In this document: positions 1 to 11,545 of the stretch, in pieces
Layout of the letters: every line of letters begins with the position of its first letter
Numbering within the stretch: position 1 is the stretch's first letter
NCBI GenBank assembly: GCA_947579665.1
Contig: OX388348.1
Coordinates: forward strand, 10,478,001 to 10,542,000
Direction of reading: 5' to 3'
Length of the DNA: 64,000 nucleotides
Origin: Sympetrum striolatum
Lineage: Eukaryota; Arthropoda; Insecta; Odonata; Libellulidae
Notes under the pieces: generated by a model
Seen by the model: only the letters and a program-made list of their open reading frames with translations
Databases searched by the model: none
Told to the model about the DNA's origin: nothing
Position numbers and translations under genes: made by a program

Positions 1-1341
1 GGGACGATCTAAATGAAGGATATTTAAAATTATATTATTTATATATGTATAGATATTTGAAATTATAAATTTTAACCTGAGTTTATATTGTGATTTTTGG
101 AAACTATACGAACTCCTCTTACTCTCGTAAGTCAAATAATGTTTGCAGTCAAAAAACGTATAAGCAATAATATTTGCTCAACTGCGTGTATTTTATTAAA
201 CCTCTGTGATAATTAAAACAACGCTTAATTATCTATACTAAGAAATTTGGAACTGGAAATGAATGAACTGGAGTGAACCTGGAAATTATAAACTTTTTTA
301 CAAAACGTAGAGATTTCAGCTAAATAGTTTTGTAAATATTCAACGAGAGATTATGTTTTTCCCCCAATGTGATCTTGATTTAAATTTGGCTTGAATTGGA
401 TTTGCGAAAAGAAATCAGTTTGTCAAAAAGAGAGAATTTAATTAATCGCGTAATAAAGACTCGTCTCTTGTGATGTAATATTATCTCGATTCCTTAACTT
501 TTACAAAGGAAATTACATCCTTCCTTATACAGCCAGATATCTTTTCCTCCAACTTGCCAAATCCCCGATTATCTCAGCGCGAGGCCTTCGAAATTTACGG
601 CTCTTTTTTGGAGAAATCGCATAAAATACACGCTCCCCCAGAAGAACGCGGAAACCCAGGAATTTCCTTTTACGCCTTTAAAATTTAGTGTTATTTTAAG
701 GGAAAGAGTGATATATCGCACGAGTAGAATCCCTTCTCGTAATTTGAATCCTTGTCCTCCAGTTCTCACATGTTCGATTTTTATCTCATTTTGCTCGATC
801 TTAACTGCATTTGATTTTACAAACGATGGAATTAAAGATACACTTAGAACAGGAAAGCGTGCGACTCAACGCAAGGTTAAGTGAATTCGCTTTCTTTGAT
901 TCTCACGATATTTGGGACAGTGTTTACCGAGAGTGGCATCGACCCATGCGAGGTTCCCCTAATTCGGATTTACATCGATGTTTAACTTTAAGGGATGACA
1001 TAACGATATCTTGTTATAATAAATCCATGTTTATTTATAATAAAGGGATATGCCACTATAAGAAGGAAACATTGTCGATCTTGTTTTCATCTTCGAATTG
1101 GTAACCAGAATAATTGTATCTCACGCGTGGTGATGGACATTCTTCAGAATCGAATTCTACATTAATTCTGCGCTCTATTTGTATTTGAACTGGTTACAAA
1201 TTTATATCGAGACTAGATGCATGCGTATTACCAAAGTGAACAAAGCTTGGAAATGAGTGATAAATTAAAGTGATATCTCTGTTAACATGACTGAGATATC
1301 TTGACGGATACATTATTAAGAAATAGGGTGCTTCCCCTCGA
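1..1341. other. AT-rich non-coding DNA, no gene recognised
   Basis: The longest open frame here is 97 codons (811-1104, plus strand). It has no motif I recognise and a composition like its surroundings. No TIR, satellite or RNA gene was seen. The segment ends at the target duplication of the DNA transposon that follows. Confidence 0.6.
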
Positions 1342-1349
1342 ATGTGCAT

Positions 1350-1429
1350 TAGGGTGGTTCGAAAAAAACTTTTTTTTTATTTTAGATCGCTATAGAGCGG
1401 AAAAGTTGCGATTGGTATAGACATGAAAA
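1350..1429 (+). repeat. Left terminal inverted repeat of the hAT-like element
   Basis: It starts TAGGGTGGTTCGAAAAAA, passes through a T-run and ends in the block GCGGAAAAGTTGCGATTGG followed by TATAGACATGAAAA. The reverse complement of 4197-4276 matches it almost throughout. The 8-bp repeat ATGTGCAT sits immediately outside. Confidence 0.9.
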
Positions 1430-2593
1430 AAGCACTATAGTTGAGCCGTTGAGTCTTGAGCTCTGCGGTACTTTTTCGGTGCTAGTGGTAGGGGAAGCGG
1501 TGTTGCCAAATTTGACTTTTTCAGATAATCGAACATTGACTAAAATAAAAAATAGTTCAATAAAAGGAGAATATCTTCCATGAATTATTTTGTTGTAGTG
1601 CTAATAGTTAATCCTGAAAAAAATACTTTATTCGAATTTTCTGAAGTATGCGGTTTATTTTTTAGTTTCATTCCTAAAGCCATTTTAGAGAAATGGTTCA
1701 TCTAACGAAATTGAAAAAATTAAAATATATTTTTCGTTCTTATAGCTTTCAAACGTAATTTATTATTTAAACATACGTTGGTATGTTGTAGAGATAATAA
1801 ATGTTTTATAGTAGAAGACCACAAATTATCTAGTCGACGTAGTGAAAAAAGTAGTCTCTAGCTAAATTACGTTCTATTTAAATAATCTCCATGATGATTA
1901 CACAAAAATGTTATGTAAATATGATATATATTTTTAATAAAAGTTTCATCCCAATATCTTAATCGAGGCTTGAGTTATGGTAGTTTATAATAGCTTCAAC
2001 TGCGCGCCCCAGCCTCGGGTGGAACGCGTAGAAAACTCTTTGCTTGGGTAGTATTCTGATATTTACTTGAATAATTTAAATTAGATGAATATGTACAAGT
2101 TGGCTATACTTTATTGCTTAAAAATATATTTTTTACTAACTCCAGTACCTTATGTGAATCAACAGACATATTTCACAAATTATAATGTAGTCCATGTAGT
2201 CGTCTGTTGACCAAAGAAATTTCAGTTTCTGTTATACATTTATTTGAAATTTGAAGTGAGTAACGTATAACTTAACTTATTGAAACATTATCGGTATACA
2301 TATATTTAAAAATTCAAATGACAGGCTCATAAATAAGCGACCCCTACTTCATTATCAACTGCAGCTGACTGTCCTGCCTCATACAGTCGCCTGAAAGAAA
2401 AAATATAAATAAGAAAACGATAAGCATAATAACAAATAGCGTAATATCACAAAATCTGAATAAACGCTTCGTAAAATCCTATTGAAAAATTATCTATCAT
2501 CATCATCTACCTGATATTGGCTATCAGGTTCAGTTATATTTAATGAGATTGGAAGGAATAGGAGATTTTAAGGTACCGAGTCTCAATCGTGCT

Positions 2594-3173
2594 CTAGTTG
2601 AATAATATCAGTTTTGTAGACGTATTAAATAAATAAAAAAGCAATTGCAAATTCAACTTTATCCTAATTTTAGGGAAAGCAAAAATCTCTCTTTCTCCTA
2701 AGAGGTCAAGGTGGCGACTTTGATGCTCAGGTACCTCAGCTGGAAGTCGCATAACCTCCAATACATGGAAAGCATAGTTGTGCATACCCGTATACCCCCT
2801 ACTGAGAAGGAAGTCCCTATTGTATTCAGTGGACCTTAAGTTCATAGCCACCACTGTAATCCATTGCATTTCTTCTAAGAAAAATTTCCTCAGTATTTTG
2901 ATGATAATGGGTGTGGACAACCCAGCCTTAATGTTTTAGAATGTTTTCCGGGAATACATTCCCCAACCGGTAGAAAAAGAAACCTAATAGCGATTGTCTG
3001 TTACCAATTTTCAAAGCTGCAGCAGTCCTTTCAAGTACTTTCTCCGATGGCAAAAGAGACGCATTATTGTTTCTCTCCTCCTCAAAATAGCTTCTTAGAT
3101 TGAAAACCATCTCTCGGGTAGTCAATACCAAGAACATGTTTACGCCTCGATTCTCCCTCACGGTTTGATTCAC
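2594..3173 (-). pseudogene. Possible remnant of transposon-encoded protein with N-terminal helix-turn-helix-like segment
   Basis: Two adjacent minus-strand frames (2928-3173, 81 codons; 2594-2920, 108 codons) lie in the middle of the hAT-like element. The first contains REMVFNLRSYFEEERNN, then LPSEKVLERTAAALKIGN. This resembles the N-terminal helical DNA-binding segment found in many insect TE-derived proteins (pattern: RE-I-hydrophobic-N-V..F..E, then LP...V..R.A.ATG). The second frame has no domain I recognise. No DDE/RNase H motif or C-terminal dimerisation region was found. The pieces are probably one decayed gene or captured sequence. The family match is from memory of the pattern and is uncertain. 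Confidence 0.3.
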
Positions 3174-4196
3174 TCTTCTTATCGCTCATTTCAACGTAAT
3201 GATTTACCGAATTTAAATTATCCACCAAATATTTAAATCTAATATGAATAAAGCAAAATTAGAATAATATCGAAGCTAAATAAGTAAGTAAGTAAGTATA
3301 AATAAATAAGTATTACAGAAAAATTAATCTATAGTAGGACTAAAAGAATGAAAAAAATCTAGTAAAAGTGAGACAATATAAAACATCAAAGTAAGTAAAC
3401 TTAAAATACAAAATATATCACTTCACGCAATAAAGACGTAATTACTTAAACAACCAATAAAGTTAACCAGAAAGAAAAGGAATATAAGATTAAGAACCGA
3501 CCTACACTTGAAAACGAAGAATTTACCTATATACGGAAGCGAGAATTGCGGCAAAACATGCACCAAAGCAGTCACGACCGTCACGACCAACACGGAGGAC
3601 GAACTGACATCTGTAAATGCAACGCTGTACGGATTTTGAGGCTTCCCGCCCGAAATCCGGACATACCATTCGCTACTGTCCTCATCCCCCAGAAATACCT
3701 CATGGGCGGGGCAGAGATCAAGACTCAGCGGCTCTACTATAATTATTATTTTTTTTTATAAATTTGTCTTCCGGTCGCGCAATGCCATCGAAGTTAGCAA
3801 AATATTGTGAAAAACCTTAATTTTTCATAATTTTTTTAAACATGCCAGATGGTTTTAATTGCGTTCCTATACCAAGAATTAACTACTAAAAGTATGTGAA
3901 ATCAATTTATATGCACTTATTTTACATTTGTTTAGCGAAAGCGAAATAAATATGTAAATTTTGTAAATAACACACCCTACATTGGATGGTTGGTTAGGTA
4001 GGGTGTGGGTGGAACTCGAAGTGCAGCCACGTCCCCGTGGCGAGTTCTGGGTCGTTTTGTAAACAAAATGAGCGAAGATCTGCACCAAAAATTGAACATT
4101 GAAATAAAAAATTACCAAATATTTACCATTAAAAATTTCTAAATTATCTGAAAGGAAACCGCCTCGCCTCTCTGTCCTGGTAGGCTACTCTGCTGT

Positions 4197-4276
4197 TTTC
4201 ATGTCTATACCAATCGCAACTTTTCCGCACTATAGCGATCTGAAATTTAAAAAAAACTTTTTTTCGAACCACCCTA
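4197..4276 (-). repeat. Right terminal inverted repeat of the hAT-like element
   Basis: Reverse complement of the left repeat. It ends CGAACCACCCTA immediately before the second copy of the 8-bp repeat ATGTGCAT (4277-4284). Confidence 0.9.
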
Positions 4277-4284
4277 ATGTGCAT

Positions 4285-7254
4285 CGTTTAAAATGTGGCC
4301 TCTCCAAAGGAAAGAGTCTTCATGTAAAGCTCGAACTCACACAAAAGTGTGTGATATACAACTAATAGCTGCGAATGGACCAAAAAATATCGATTTATTC
4401 ATAACCTCGATATTGTACGGAGTTGAGTGTTCTGGTGCCAATTTGGGTGCAACTGTAACTCATGGTGCGCCAAGTCGTGGATATTGAACTTTAAAAAAGA
4501 TCTCTGTGCCGCAAACATGACGTTTTAATTCCCAACAAAAATTAGTAAATTGATTACACTCGTCATAATTATCTGAATGATCAATCAACTGAAAGTAGAA
4601 AAGACATTCGTCGGATTGCACATCGAATTACTTTATCTATCGATGGACCGCAGAGGACGGTTCAATTTTTCATTTGGAGTTGAATGATTGTCCCTCCTTA
4701 GGTAATGTAACGAAGTTGTCTCGATACTATTAATGCTAAGCCAACAGTTATTTTGGCGCAGTTTTCAAAACTTTAACAAGATGTGATTTTTTCCTCATCA
4801 ATAGTACAATTTGCTCACACCTGTGAGAATGGGAGAACTTAGGAGAAACTTTTCGACTTTTATGGCGATTTTAATGATCCAAGTAAATACATTGCCGATT
4901 TTGATTCATATCGTATCAAAGTGAAGTAATCGAGGCAATGACAGTTGTCTGAGAGTTGTGTTTTATGGCTTTGAATTAATGCTTTAGTTCCTTTGTTCGG
5001 TGAGTAGAATTCCATAGAATGAGTCATTGTAACGAGCACACGGTCGATGAAAAATGTCCTTGTGATGGTCGCCGAAAGAGGAATCCCATAAATGATTAAT
5101 CAATGTTATTGTCTGAGGCAGCCGCGCGCTTAGGATTCTGGCGGCGCGTTTTTAATTCATTCCCCTCGTTTACGGATTCGGATTCCAGAAATTAATCCAT
5201 TTCAAATACTTCGGTTATTTTTCTGTTTTAGAAAATCTGACACTTTATAATGATTTGTTATCATTAATAGACACCTCGTTATGGATAGCTCGTAATTTTA
5301 ACTGTTCATTAATAAAATTAGACTTGAGTTTTTTAAAGTTAAGTACCCTTCTGTTTAGTATCCTTCGTGACCGTTGGGTTCGGTCCGCTTTCATGCACGA
5401 TTTCACTCCGAGAATATCCCGTTGATCTCTAATGGTGGGATAAAACGACATGTTTTTCATGCGTAAGATTACAGCTTCGAAAAGCAACTTTTCGATCATC
5501 GTTTATGAAGGCAAGCAAATTCATCTGTGTTTGACTCTAAAATCCGTATTCTGACCTGCGTAGATTTTGACCCTCAAACATACTTCTCAGTGTGGGAACG
5601 ATTGCATAGAATTTATGTCCATGTCTAATTTTTCCGAGTTTCTTATTCAATATATCTCAGTACATTAACTTAACGTATTCAAAACCGATATTGTGACTCT
5701 GTGGCAATCTTGGAATACGTTTGCGTATGGGAGACTGACGATCTCATCCAAGTCATAGAAAACACGTCGGAGGGACGTGTGAATTTCTTGGCTTTCGCCA
5801 TCGTTTGGAGAAATAATTTTCAAGAAAGCAATCAGAACATCTATTTTCTACATTCTTCTTTTATTGCCAACCATGATAAGAAGTACAATAATCAATTACG
5901 TATTTAAAATAGAAATTGGTTCTATATTTAAAGAGAAAGATAAGACATTTTCCGTTATTATATAACCATCCGAATTATATGCGAATTAGTTCTTATGAAG
6001 ATTTAAAGTATAAGAATAATATAATTTTTCATTACTCTTATGAATATTCTGATTTATTACTTCTACACAGCACTAAAGAAGAGGATGCTTTAGTGCTTCG
6101 TCGTAATGATCACGATATCGCTTCAAAACGGCAATAATTACGATGAGCAGAAGGAAAGAGAAATCAATGGGCTCTTCATAATGTTGAAGTTGATTCGGAC
6201 CACAAACTCCACCGCAGCGTCCAACTTCCTCCTCCAAGTTAAGGCCTCTTGTGGTCGTCCATGGCTTAGACTGGGGATTTAGATGCTGAAACATTTTTAC
6301 GTACTCTCGGCTACTTAATGTCTCCTGAAGATTTAGACGGAGGTTTTAGAAGGGTCCGTTCCCTTAGGGTTTCCACGGTCCAGCTGTTAATCCCTTCTCA
6401 GCTGTGCCTTACCAACGGAGTCATACGCTGCATCTGCTGGCTCCAACGATGGACATTCACTGACTGTTATCAATGGGCTACTCTTCCATTGAGAAGAAAA
6501 CTTAATTTCGATATCTCGCTTAATAAACATTAGAATTAAGGCATTAATTATGTATTTAGTGTTAAATTTTAATTATTTCTTAAGGACAGATTAAATTTAC
6601 CTTCTTTCCTTCATTATGAAGTTCAATTTTCACAATATTTCGGCCGAATTCACGATATTTCGGATATTGGATTTTATTTTGTATTAAGTGTTAAGTATTT
6701 CTTGCGAACCTAATTATGTGTGATGGATGCTTTCCAAGCGATTTCACGATAATTTGCGGCAAGAATTTCACACCAATAAGAGCACCCACTCTGTACTTTG
6801 TGAATGATTTTACTTCACAGCTACTTATTCACAGGTTATGTCCTCAACTGTCCAACGAAGGAGATTTTTGATATATAACGAAAATATGAAGCTTGTTGTG
6901 CTTGCGGACTTACGGCTCACATTGTCTGAGACTATATTCTCCGAATTCCATGAGAATTCCTCAGAAAATCCAAACGTAACTTTCCTACAATATAATTAAG
7001 GAAATTACGGTAATTTTATGTAATTTTACTAATCATTAAACGACAAGCAAAAAATATTTAATGAAATACATTCTGCTAAAATCGATAACAAATTTACAGC
7101 ATTGTTTCTGACATGACTCTTGTGCCTTTTTTATGTAGGAACATTTAGAGGGATTTGGAGTTGACCCCAAATGAAAATACGGCAAACATAAAAAAACGCA
7201 AACCATTACATTTATCATATACGCTTAAATAAATAATTTATTATGCATTTATCA
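4285..7254. other. Unassigned DNA; one GC-richer patch around 6150-6490
   Basis: Open frames reach only 84 codons and resemble no family I know. The stretch 6150-6490 is visibly less AT-rich than its flanks, with frames on both strands (6073-6294 minus, 6318-6533 plus). The minus frame ends in a hydrophobic run, FLLLIVIIAVLK. This patch could be an old TE piece, but nothing identifies it. No repeats or RNA genes were recognised in the rest. Confidence 0.4.
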
Positions 7255-7590
7255 TGGGAAAATCGGTCCGGCGCGGTGAAAGGAACGAGGGATGAAATTG
7301 GGGTGATGAGAGTTCTAACAGAGCGAAGCTCGGAATTTGAAAATTATGTATGTGTATGTTTTGTAGATTTTTTAACGCTTTCGAAAGAGTCCAGTGGCTA
7401 AAACTGATGAGGATATTCAAGAAAATTGGGTTGGACCGGAAAGATGGGCGATTGGTTCAAAATTTGTATTTGAATCAAACAGCCCGCGTAAGGATAACTG
7501 ATGGGGAATCCGATTGGGCTGAATTGGTAAGGGGGGTAAGACGGGAAGGGGGGTATCTTATGTCACCAACACTTTTTAATATACAGGTTG
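7255..7590 (+). pseudogene. LINE reverse transcriptase palm fragment (family A type)
   Basis: This encodes part of a non-LTR retrotransposon RT, the enzyme that copies element RNA at a nicked genomic target. In order: GTRDEIGVMRVLTERSSEFE, then VCVCFVDF, a frameshift near 7375, then AFERVQWLKLMRIFKKIGLD, NLYLNQTARVRITDGESDW and SPTLFNIQ. These correspond to RT motifs around the first catalytic aspartate (FVDF..AF) and the later SPLLFNI block. The YADD motif is missing because similarity stops abruptly after FNIQ at about 7590. The minus-strand relic at 56930-58760 has the matching block LDRVQWPKNYRIL, so both probably belong to one family. It is dead: frameshifted and truncated at both ends. 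Confidence 0.8.
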
Positions 7591-10500
7591 TCCGGGTTAA
7601 ACATGTAATAATACAAGATTTAATAACTTCAGAAGTAATTTATTAGCAGTTTGCTTCTACAAGTTAAAGCTGATTTTGGTCAATATATGGAATATAAAGG
7701 ATAGATTCCCAGTTTTTACTAGGATCCTAAATTCGATGACTATTTTAGAAAGAATACTATTTATTCGCTCACTCATTTTATTAATTCGATTCATACAAAC
7801 ATAACTGTGTGGAAAGAATGAGCACAATTATTTTTAAACGAACTTTGCAACTTACCATAAACTCAAGTAAATAAACAGTAACTAACTGAAAAATTAAGCT
7901 CACACAAAGTATTTTCTAGATCTTTGAGGTGTTTAAGACAACTTGTATTTATAAATTACTGCAATATTGTGTATATTAACATTTAATTCATCTGAGTAAA
8001 TAGACTTTAACATAACTAACTGAACTACTAATTTATTCTCTGCGGGAAAATGAACTTATGTGATACATATTTAAACTCTATACGTAAACTTATACGAAAA
8101 TCTGACTTCTCTTTGTGCGATCTGTCATTAACGCCGGTTTCTCATGGGGTCAAGTGAACGAACAAATTGCCAGAATTCATCACTGCAGTACACCTATTCT
8201 TGATGCCTACATTATTATCAACGTATGCTCTTCCCACCATAAAGTTCATATACATTTCAAACTCTTCTGGGCTTATCCCATTAATGATTAGAAATCAACT
8301 CGTAGCGAGTGTACTAAGAAATTCGACGAGTTATAGGGCAAAGGCCAGCTCGAGGTCACATCACACATCACTAGAGAGTGTTTCAGAATTAATGGAACTA
8401 TATTTATTTTTTAGTTTGGCGTTTCGTAATGGATGCCGATGAAATATGAGAAGAGAAAAAGAGGTGAGTCAAACGAGACCGGAATGGAAAAATGATGTTC
8501 GTAGGCTCTAAAAATGACAGGGATTTGTTTATCGCGTTAAATTAAGCATGAGTTTGCTTCTGATATATACAATGTCTGGGTACGTAGTGTTACTATCTAA
8601 GGAGCTATACATTGCTTTGGAACTACGCCTTACGATGGAAATAATTATTTTACGGTTATTTGATGCTGTCGACAGGTGCCTTAGGTTTTTCTTAGTTTTT
8701 ATTTGTGGAATCCTTCTTTTTGAGTGGATTATTGTCTCTCCAAACTCAAATGTTTTCTCTTCTCGTTTATGTGGCGATCGCAGAATTTCATGAAAGATTA
8801 CCATTCTGTGTATCGAATAAATGTATGGAAGTACTTGTGTTGTTAGTATACAAGTTACATGATAGGCCATGTTTTTTAGAAGAAGACCTATACTTATGTT
8901 TGTTTATATAACCCTTGGCAGTTGCCACCTAGTAAAAATATTTAGCAGACGATGATAAATGCTGATTAATTGAAATTAATAGGGAATCGTGAAAATTAAG
9001 TTGTAAAATTTCTAAATCTAGGTGAAGCATGGAAAATGTGTAGACTGCAGACCTACAAAGAAGGGGTATGTTAAAAAGCGACGCTAACCAAATGTATAAA
9101 TTAATAAAATGTCAGATAACAGACACCGTAATCATGACCCAGAAATGAAAATTTTATAAAGCTTTCACCTTAATGAACTACTTCCAATAGAGAATAATAA
9201 TCATTTCCTAAATTAAGGCTACCATAATTGAAATTAGAAATTTTATTAGCAATCTTCCGTATTTGGATCTATCTTTTAGGACCTAGCTGTGTTTGAAATC
9301 GACATTAGAAAGCAAAGAAGAAAATTACCACAGTCCTTCAAAAATCTGTAAAACTATAATGTGTTAAATAAAAATTAGATATCAGCGTGAAATATTTTAC
9401 ACGTCTTGATGTGAACGGAAGTCATAGTTTGCATTTAACTTTTCAATTACTCTTTGTATTTCATCTTCGAAGGATATTTATTTTTAATCAGTATATTCGT
9501 GAATGGGTTTAAAACATGTGAATGAATTGGCGATTGTTTGGAAATGAGAAATGATTTAAAGAAGAAATTAAGTCCTGTGAGATAATGTGAACCATATTGT
9601 GCTTACATTCGAATGATTCTAATCGTGTGCGATCTGGCCGAGATTGCTACTCTTCCTCGGAATTGCGCTCAGCCGCAAGTGTTTCTTTTCTCACGGATTC
9701 CTTCCATATATCGAAAGAAAGCGGAAATGTTTCATTTTGTCGAGGACGCCATTAATCCGTGTTGACAGCTCTTCCTGTCGTCCTCGCAAAGACGTTTTCC
9801 GCTTCGTATACTTTAATTTAAGAACTTTTTTGTCTGATCTTTTTGTCTCGGAAGCGATGAAATAATGCTTCCGTTTCATCGAATGGTGTGTTTCGCTTAT
9901 TTTGCGTGGTTCATTCCATAACATGGATTCTTCCTGATTTTCCTTCTAAAATAATATTCGATTGCATTTGGCCTTTCCTCTCATATAATCTCCTTCAATA
10001 CCAAATTATTTATTCGTCTTTCCTGTCAGTTATGGCCCTTATATTTTTTGTCACCGGACACCACTGCTTGCATTCTCCTATCACTCCAATAGTCCAACAT
10101 GAGATGGAACTTAGTTACTGGACCTGTTAGAGGTCCTGAAGAGGGCGCCCTTCGCAACTGCGTCATCGAAGATAGGACCAAGAATCATAACGTCACCGAA
10201 AGACCCTTCTCTGTCGGCTGTTGACCCGTTCTCCAAGTCCTTCTTATTGGAGGAGCAGCAGCCTGGTGTCGAACCAAAGATAGTTACCGAGGTTATTACA
10301 GATTTGTGATGAATGATAGTTTTTCATTTGTCTTATGGTAGAGGAGAAGGGAATATGAAAAGATTTACCTTTGCCCTTGTTCATGACTGAGATTGTATGA
10401 AATATATTGACGTATGATTTATATTGAATAATGGAATTAATCTTGTTGAGTCCTAACTGAAAGTTACGAAAAGTGATATTCATATTGCCTTTGTTCTTTA

Positions 10501-11174
10501 TATCTTAGGCTAATTATAAGCAAATGATTATTAATGGAGGACTTGAGGTCAAACGAACAACTAAAAAATTGTCGGAAGGGTTACGTCCACTTTATTTTTG
10601 AGCGATTATCATATTGAACGTTGTAATATCCTGTACGCCTTTATAAGAAGAAGAAAGTAAAGGAAAAGCAGGGTTTTCCCATTTCTCCTCGAACAGAATT
10701 CCAGATTAGTCTTTTTCGTAGCGAAGATTAGAATGGCTGTGGATTTGGAGGATTGACCAAAATGTAATATTAGAAGTTTCAAATTAATGAGGAAAGCAAT
10801 GCATGAGGTGGAGATGAGAATGGCTGGATGCAGTAGGAGAAGATCAAGGGAAGGAGCAGATGGCAAAAGTAAACAGGGATACCCTTCTTTGTCTTTCTCC
10901 TTTACTTCGTGAAATCCTTAGACATACCCTTAAAGCAAATAAGGGGAAGATCCGACCCTTCCCTTGTGTGGTTTCTCTTTATTTCCCCTGAGAAAGATAA
11001 CAGGAAATGCTGAGGGCTGTGCCTTGCATTTCGAGGGAACATTTTCCCGCCTTTCTACGACTACGTTCCGTTCGAATCTGTCTTTAATTTTACTCTGTTT
11101 TGGTTTCTTTGCAATCCGATACTTCTCTGGGTTTATTTTCAAAACCATAGTACTGCTCATAATAACGCCAAAGT
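7591..11174. other. Unassigned AT-rich DNA
   Basis: Immediately after the LINE fragment the sequence CAGGTTGTCCGGGTTAAA looks like a TE terminus, but I found no partner for it. Frames up to 113 codons (8529-8870 minus) overlap frames on the opposite strand and have no recognisable motif. No RNA gene or tandem repeat was seen. Confidence 0.4.
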
Positions 11175-11523
11175 TACGAGGGTCGTTCAATAAGTCCTTA
11201 GAAAAAGATGGAAAAACACTTTTTTTTGGGGTAAATTTTTTTTATTTCTCAACATAATCTTCTTTCAGCTCTATAAATTTTTTTAAACGTTTTTGAAAAA
11301 TTTTTATGCCGTCCGAAAAATAGGATTTTGGAAGTTCTTCAAAATACTCATTCGTTTGTTTAATGATCTCCTCGTTGGAAGTTAACCGTCGTCCGCTAAG
11401 CCATTTTTTCTAATTCGGTAATAGGAAATAGTCACTTGGGGCCAAATCTGGTGAATAAGGTGGATTTTGCAACAATTCCATTTTTAATTCCATAATTTTG
11501 GCCATCGAAACAGCACAGGTGTG
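11175..11523 (-). mobile_element. mariner transposon, 3' end with transposase C-terminus
   Basis: The right end begins after a TA (11175-11176) with CGAGGGTCGTTCAATAAGTC, a typical mariner TIR. Reading leftward on the minus strand, codons 11523 to 11242 give the C-terminal third of a mariner transposase: HTCAVSMAKIMELKMELLQN, PPYSPDLAPSDYFLLPN, a TAG stop (11410-11412) where a leucine codon is expected, KKWLSGRRLTSNEEII, and finally ELKEDYVEK before the natural stop at 11242-11244. The final catalytic Asp of the DD34D triad is the one in PDLAPSDY. The N-terminal two thirds and the other TIR are missing. Similarity ends exactly at a perfect palindrome (11508-11545), so the truncation came with a rearrangement. 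Non-functional. Confidence 0.92.
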
Positions 11524-11545
11524 CAAACGCACACCTGTGCTGTTT
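11508..11545. repeat. Perfect palindrome with 17-bp arms at the broken end of mariner
   Basis: Left arm 11508-11524 is AAACAGCACAGGTGTGC. A 4-base spacer (AAAC) follows, and 11529-11545 is its exact reverse complement. The left arm is mariner coding sequence (HTCAV codons), so the right arm is an inverted copy of transposase DNA. This suggests a template switch or hairpin-end repair at the breakpoint. Confidence 0.9.

Larger units (their letters stand above)
1350..4276. mobile_element. hAT-like DNA transposon, 2.9 kb, about 80-bp TIRs, 8-bp TSD
   Basis: The two ends are long inverted repeats (1350-1429 and 4197-4276) differing at only about five positions in 80, apart from T/A-run length changes. 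Both begin TAGGGTGGTTCG. The element is flanked by an exact 8-bp direct repeat, ATGTGCAT, at 1342-1349 and 4277-4284. An 8-bp duplication with T at position 2 and A at position 7 fits the usual hAT target pattern; P, Merlin and a few rarer superfamilies also make 8-bp duplications. The interior is AT-rich and holds no intact transposase. Its only suggestive coding piece is the minus-strand frame at 2928-3173. The high TIR identity suggests fairly recent movement, probably as a non-autonomous copy. Element boundaries are read directly; the superfamily is inferred. Confidence 0.85.

Noticed and set aside
811..1104. 97-codon plus-strand open frame
   Set aside because: No recognisable domain, AT-driven codons, no splice or conservation signal visible; open frames of this length are expected by chance in 64 kb.
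3280..3312. GTAAGT donor-like matches
   Set aside because: They belong to a (TAAG)n/(TAAA)n simple repeat.
8400..8466. Exon-like segment between TTTTTTAG and GTGAGT
   Set aside because: All three phases contain stop codons.
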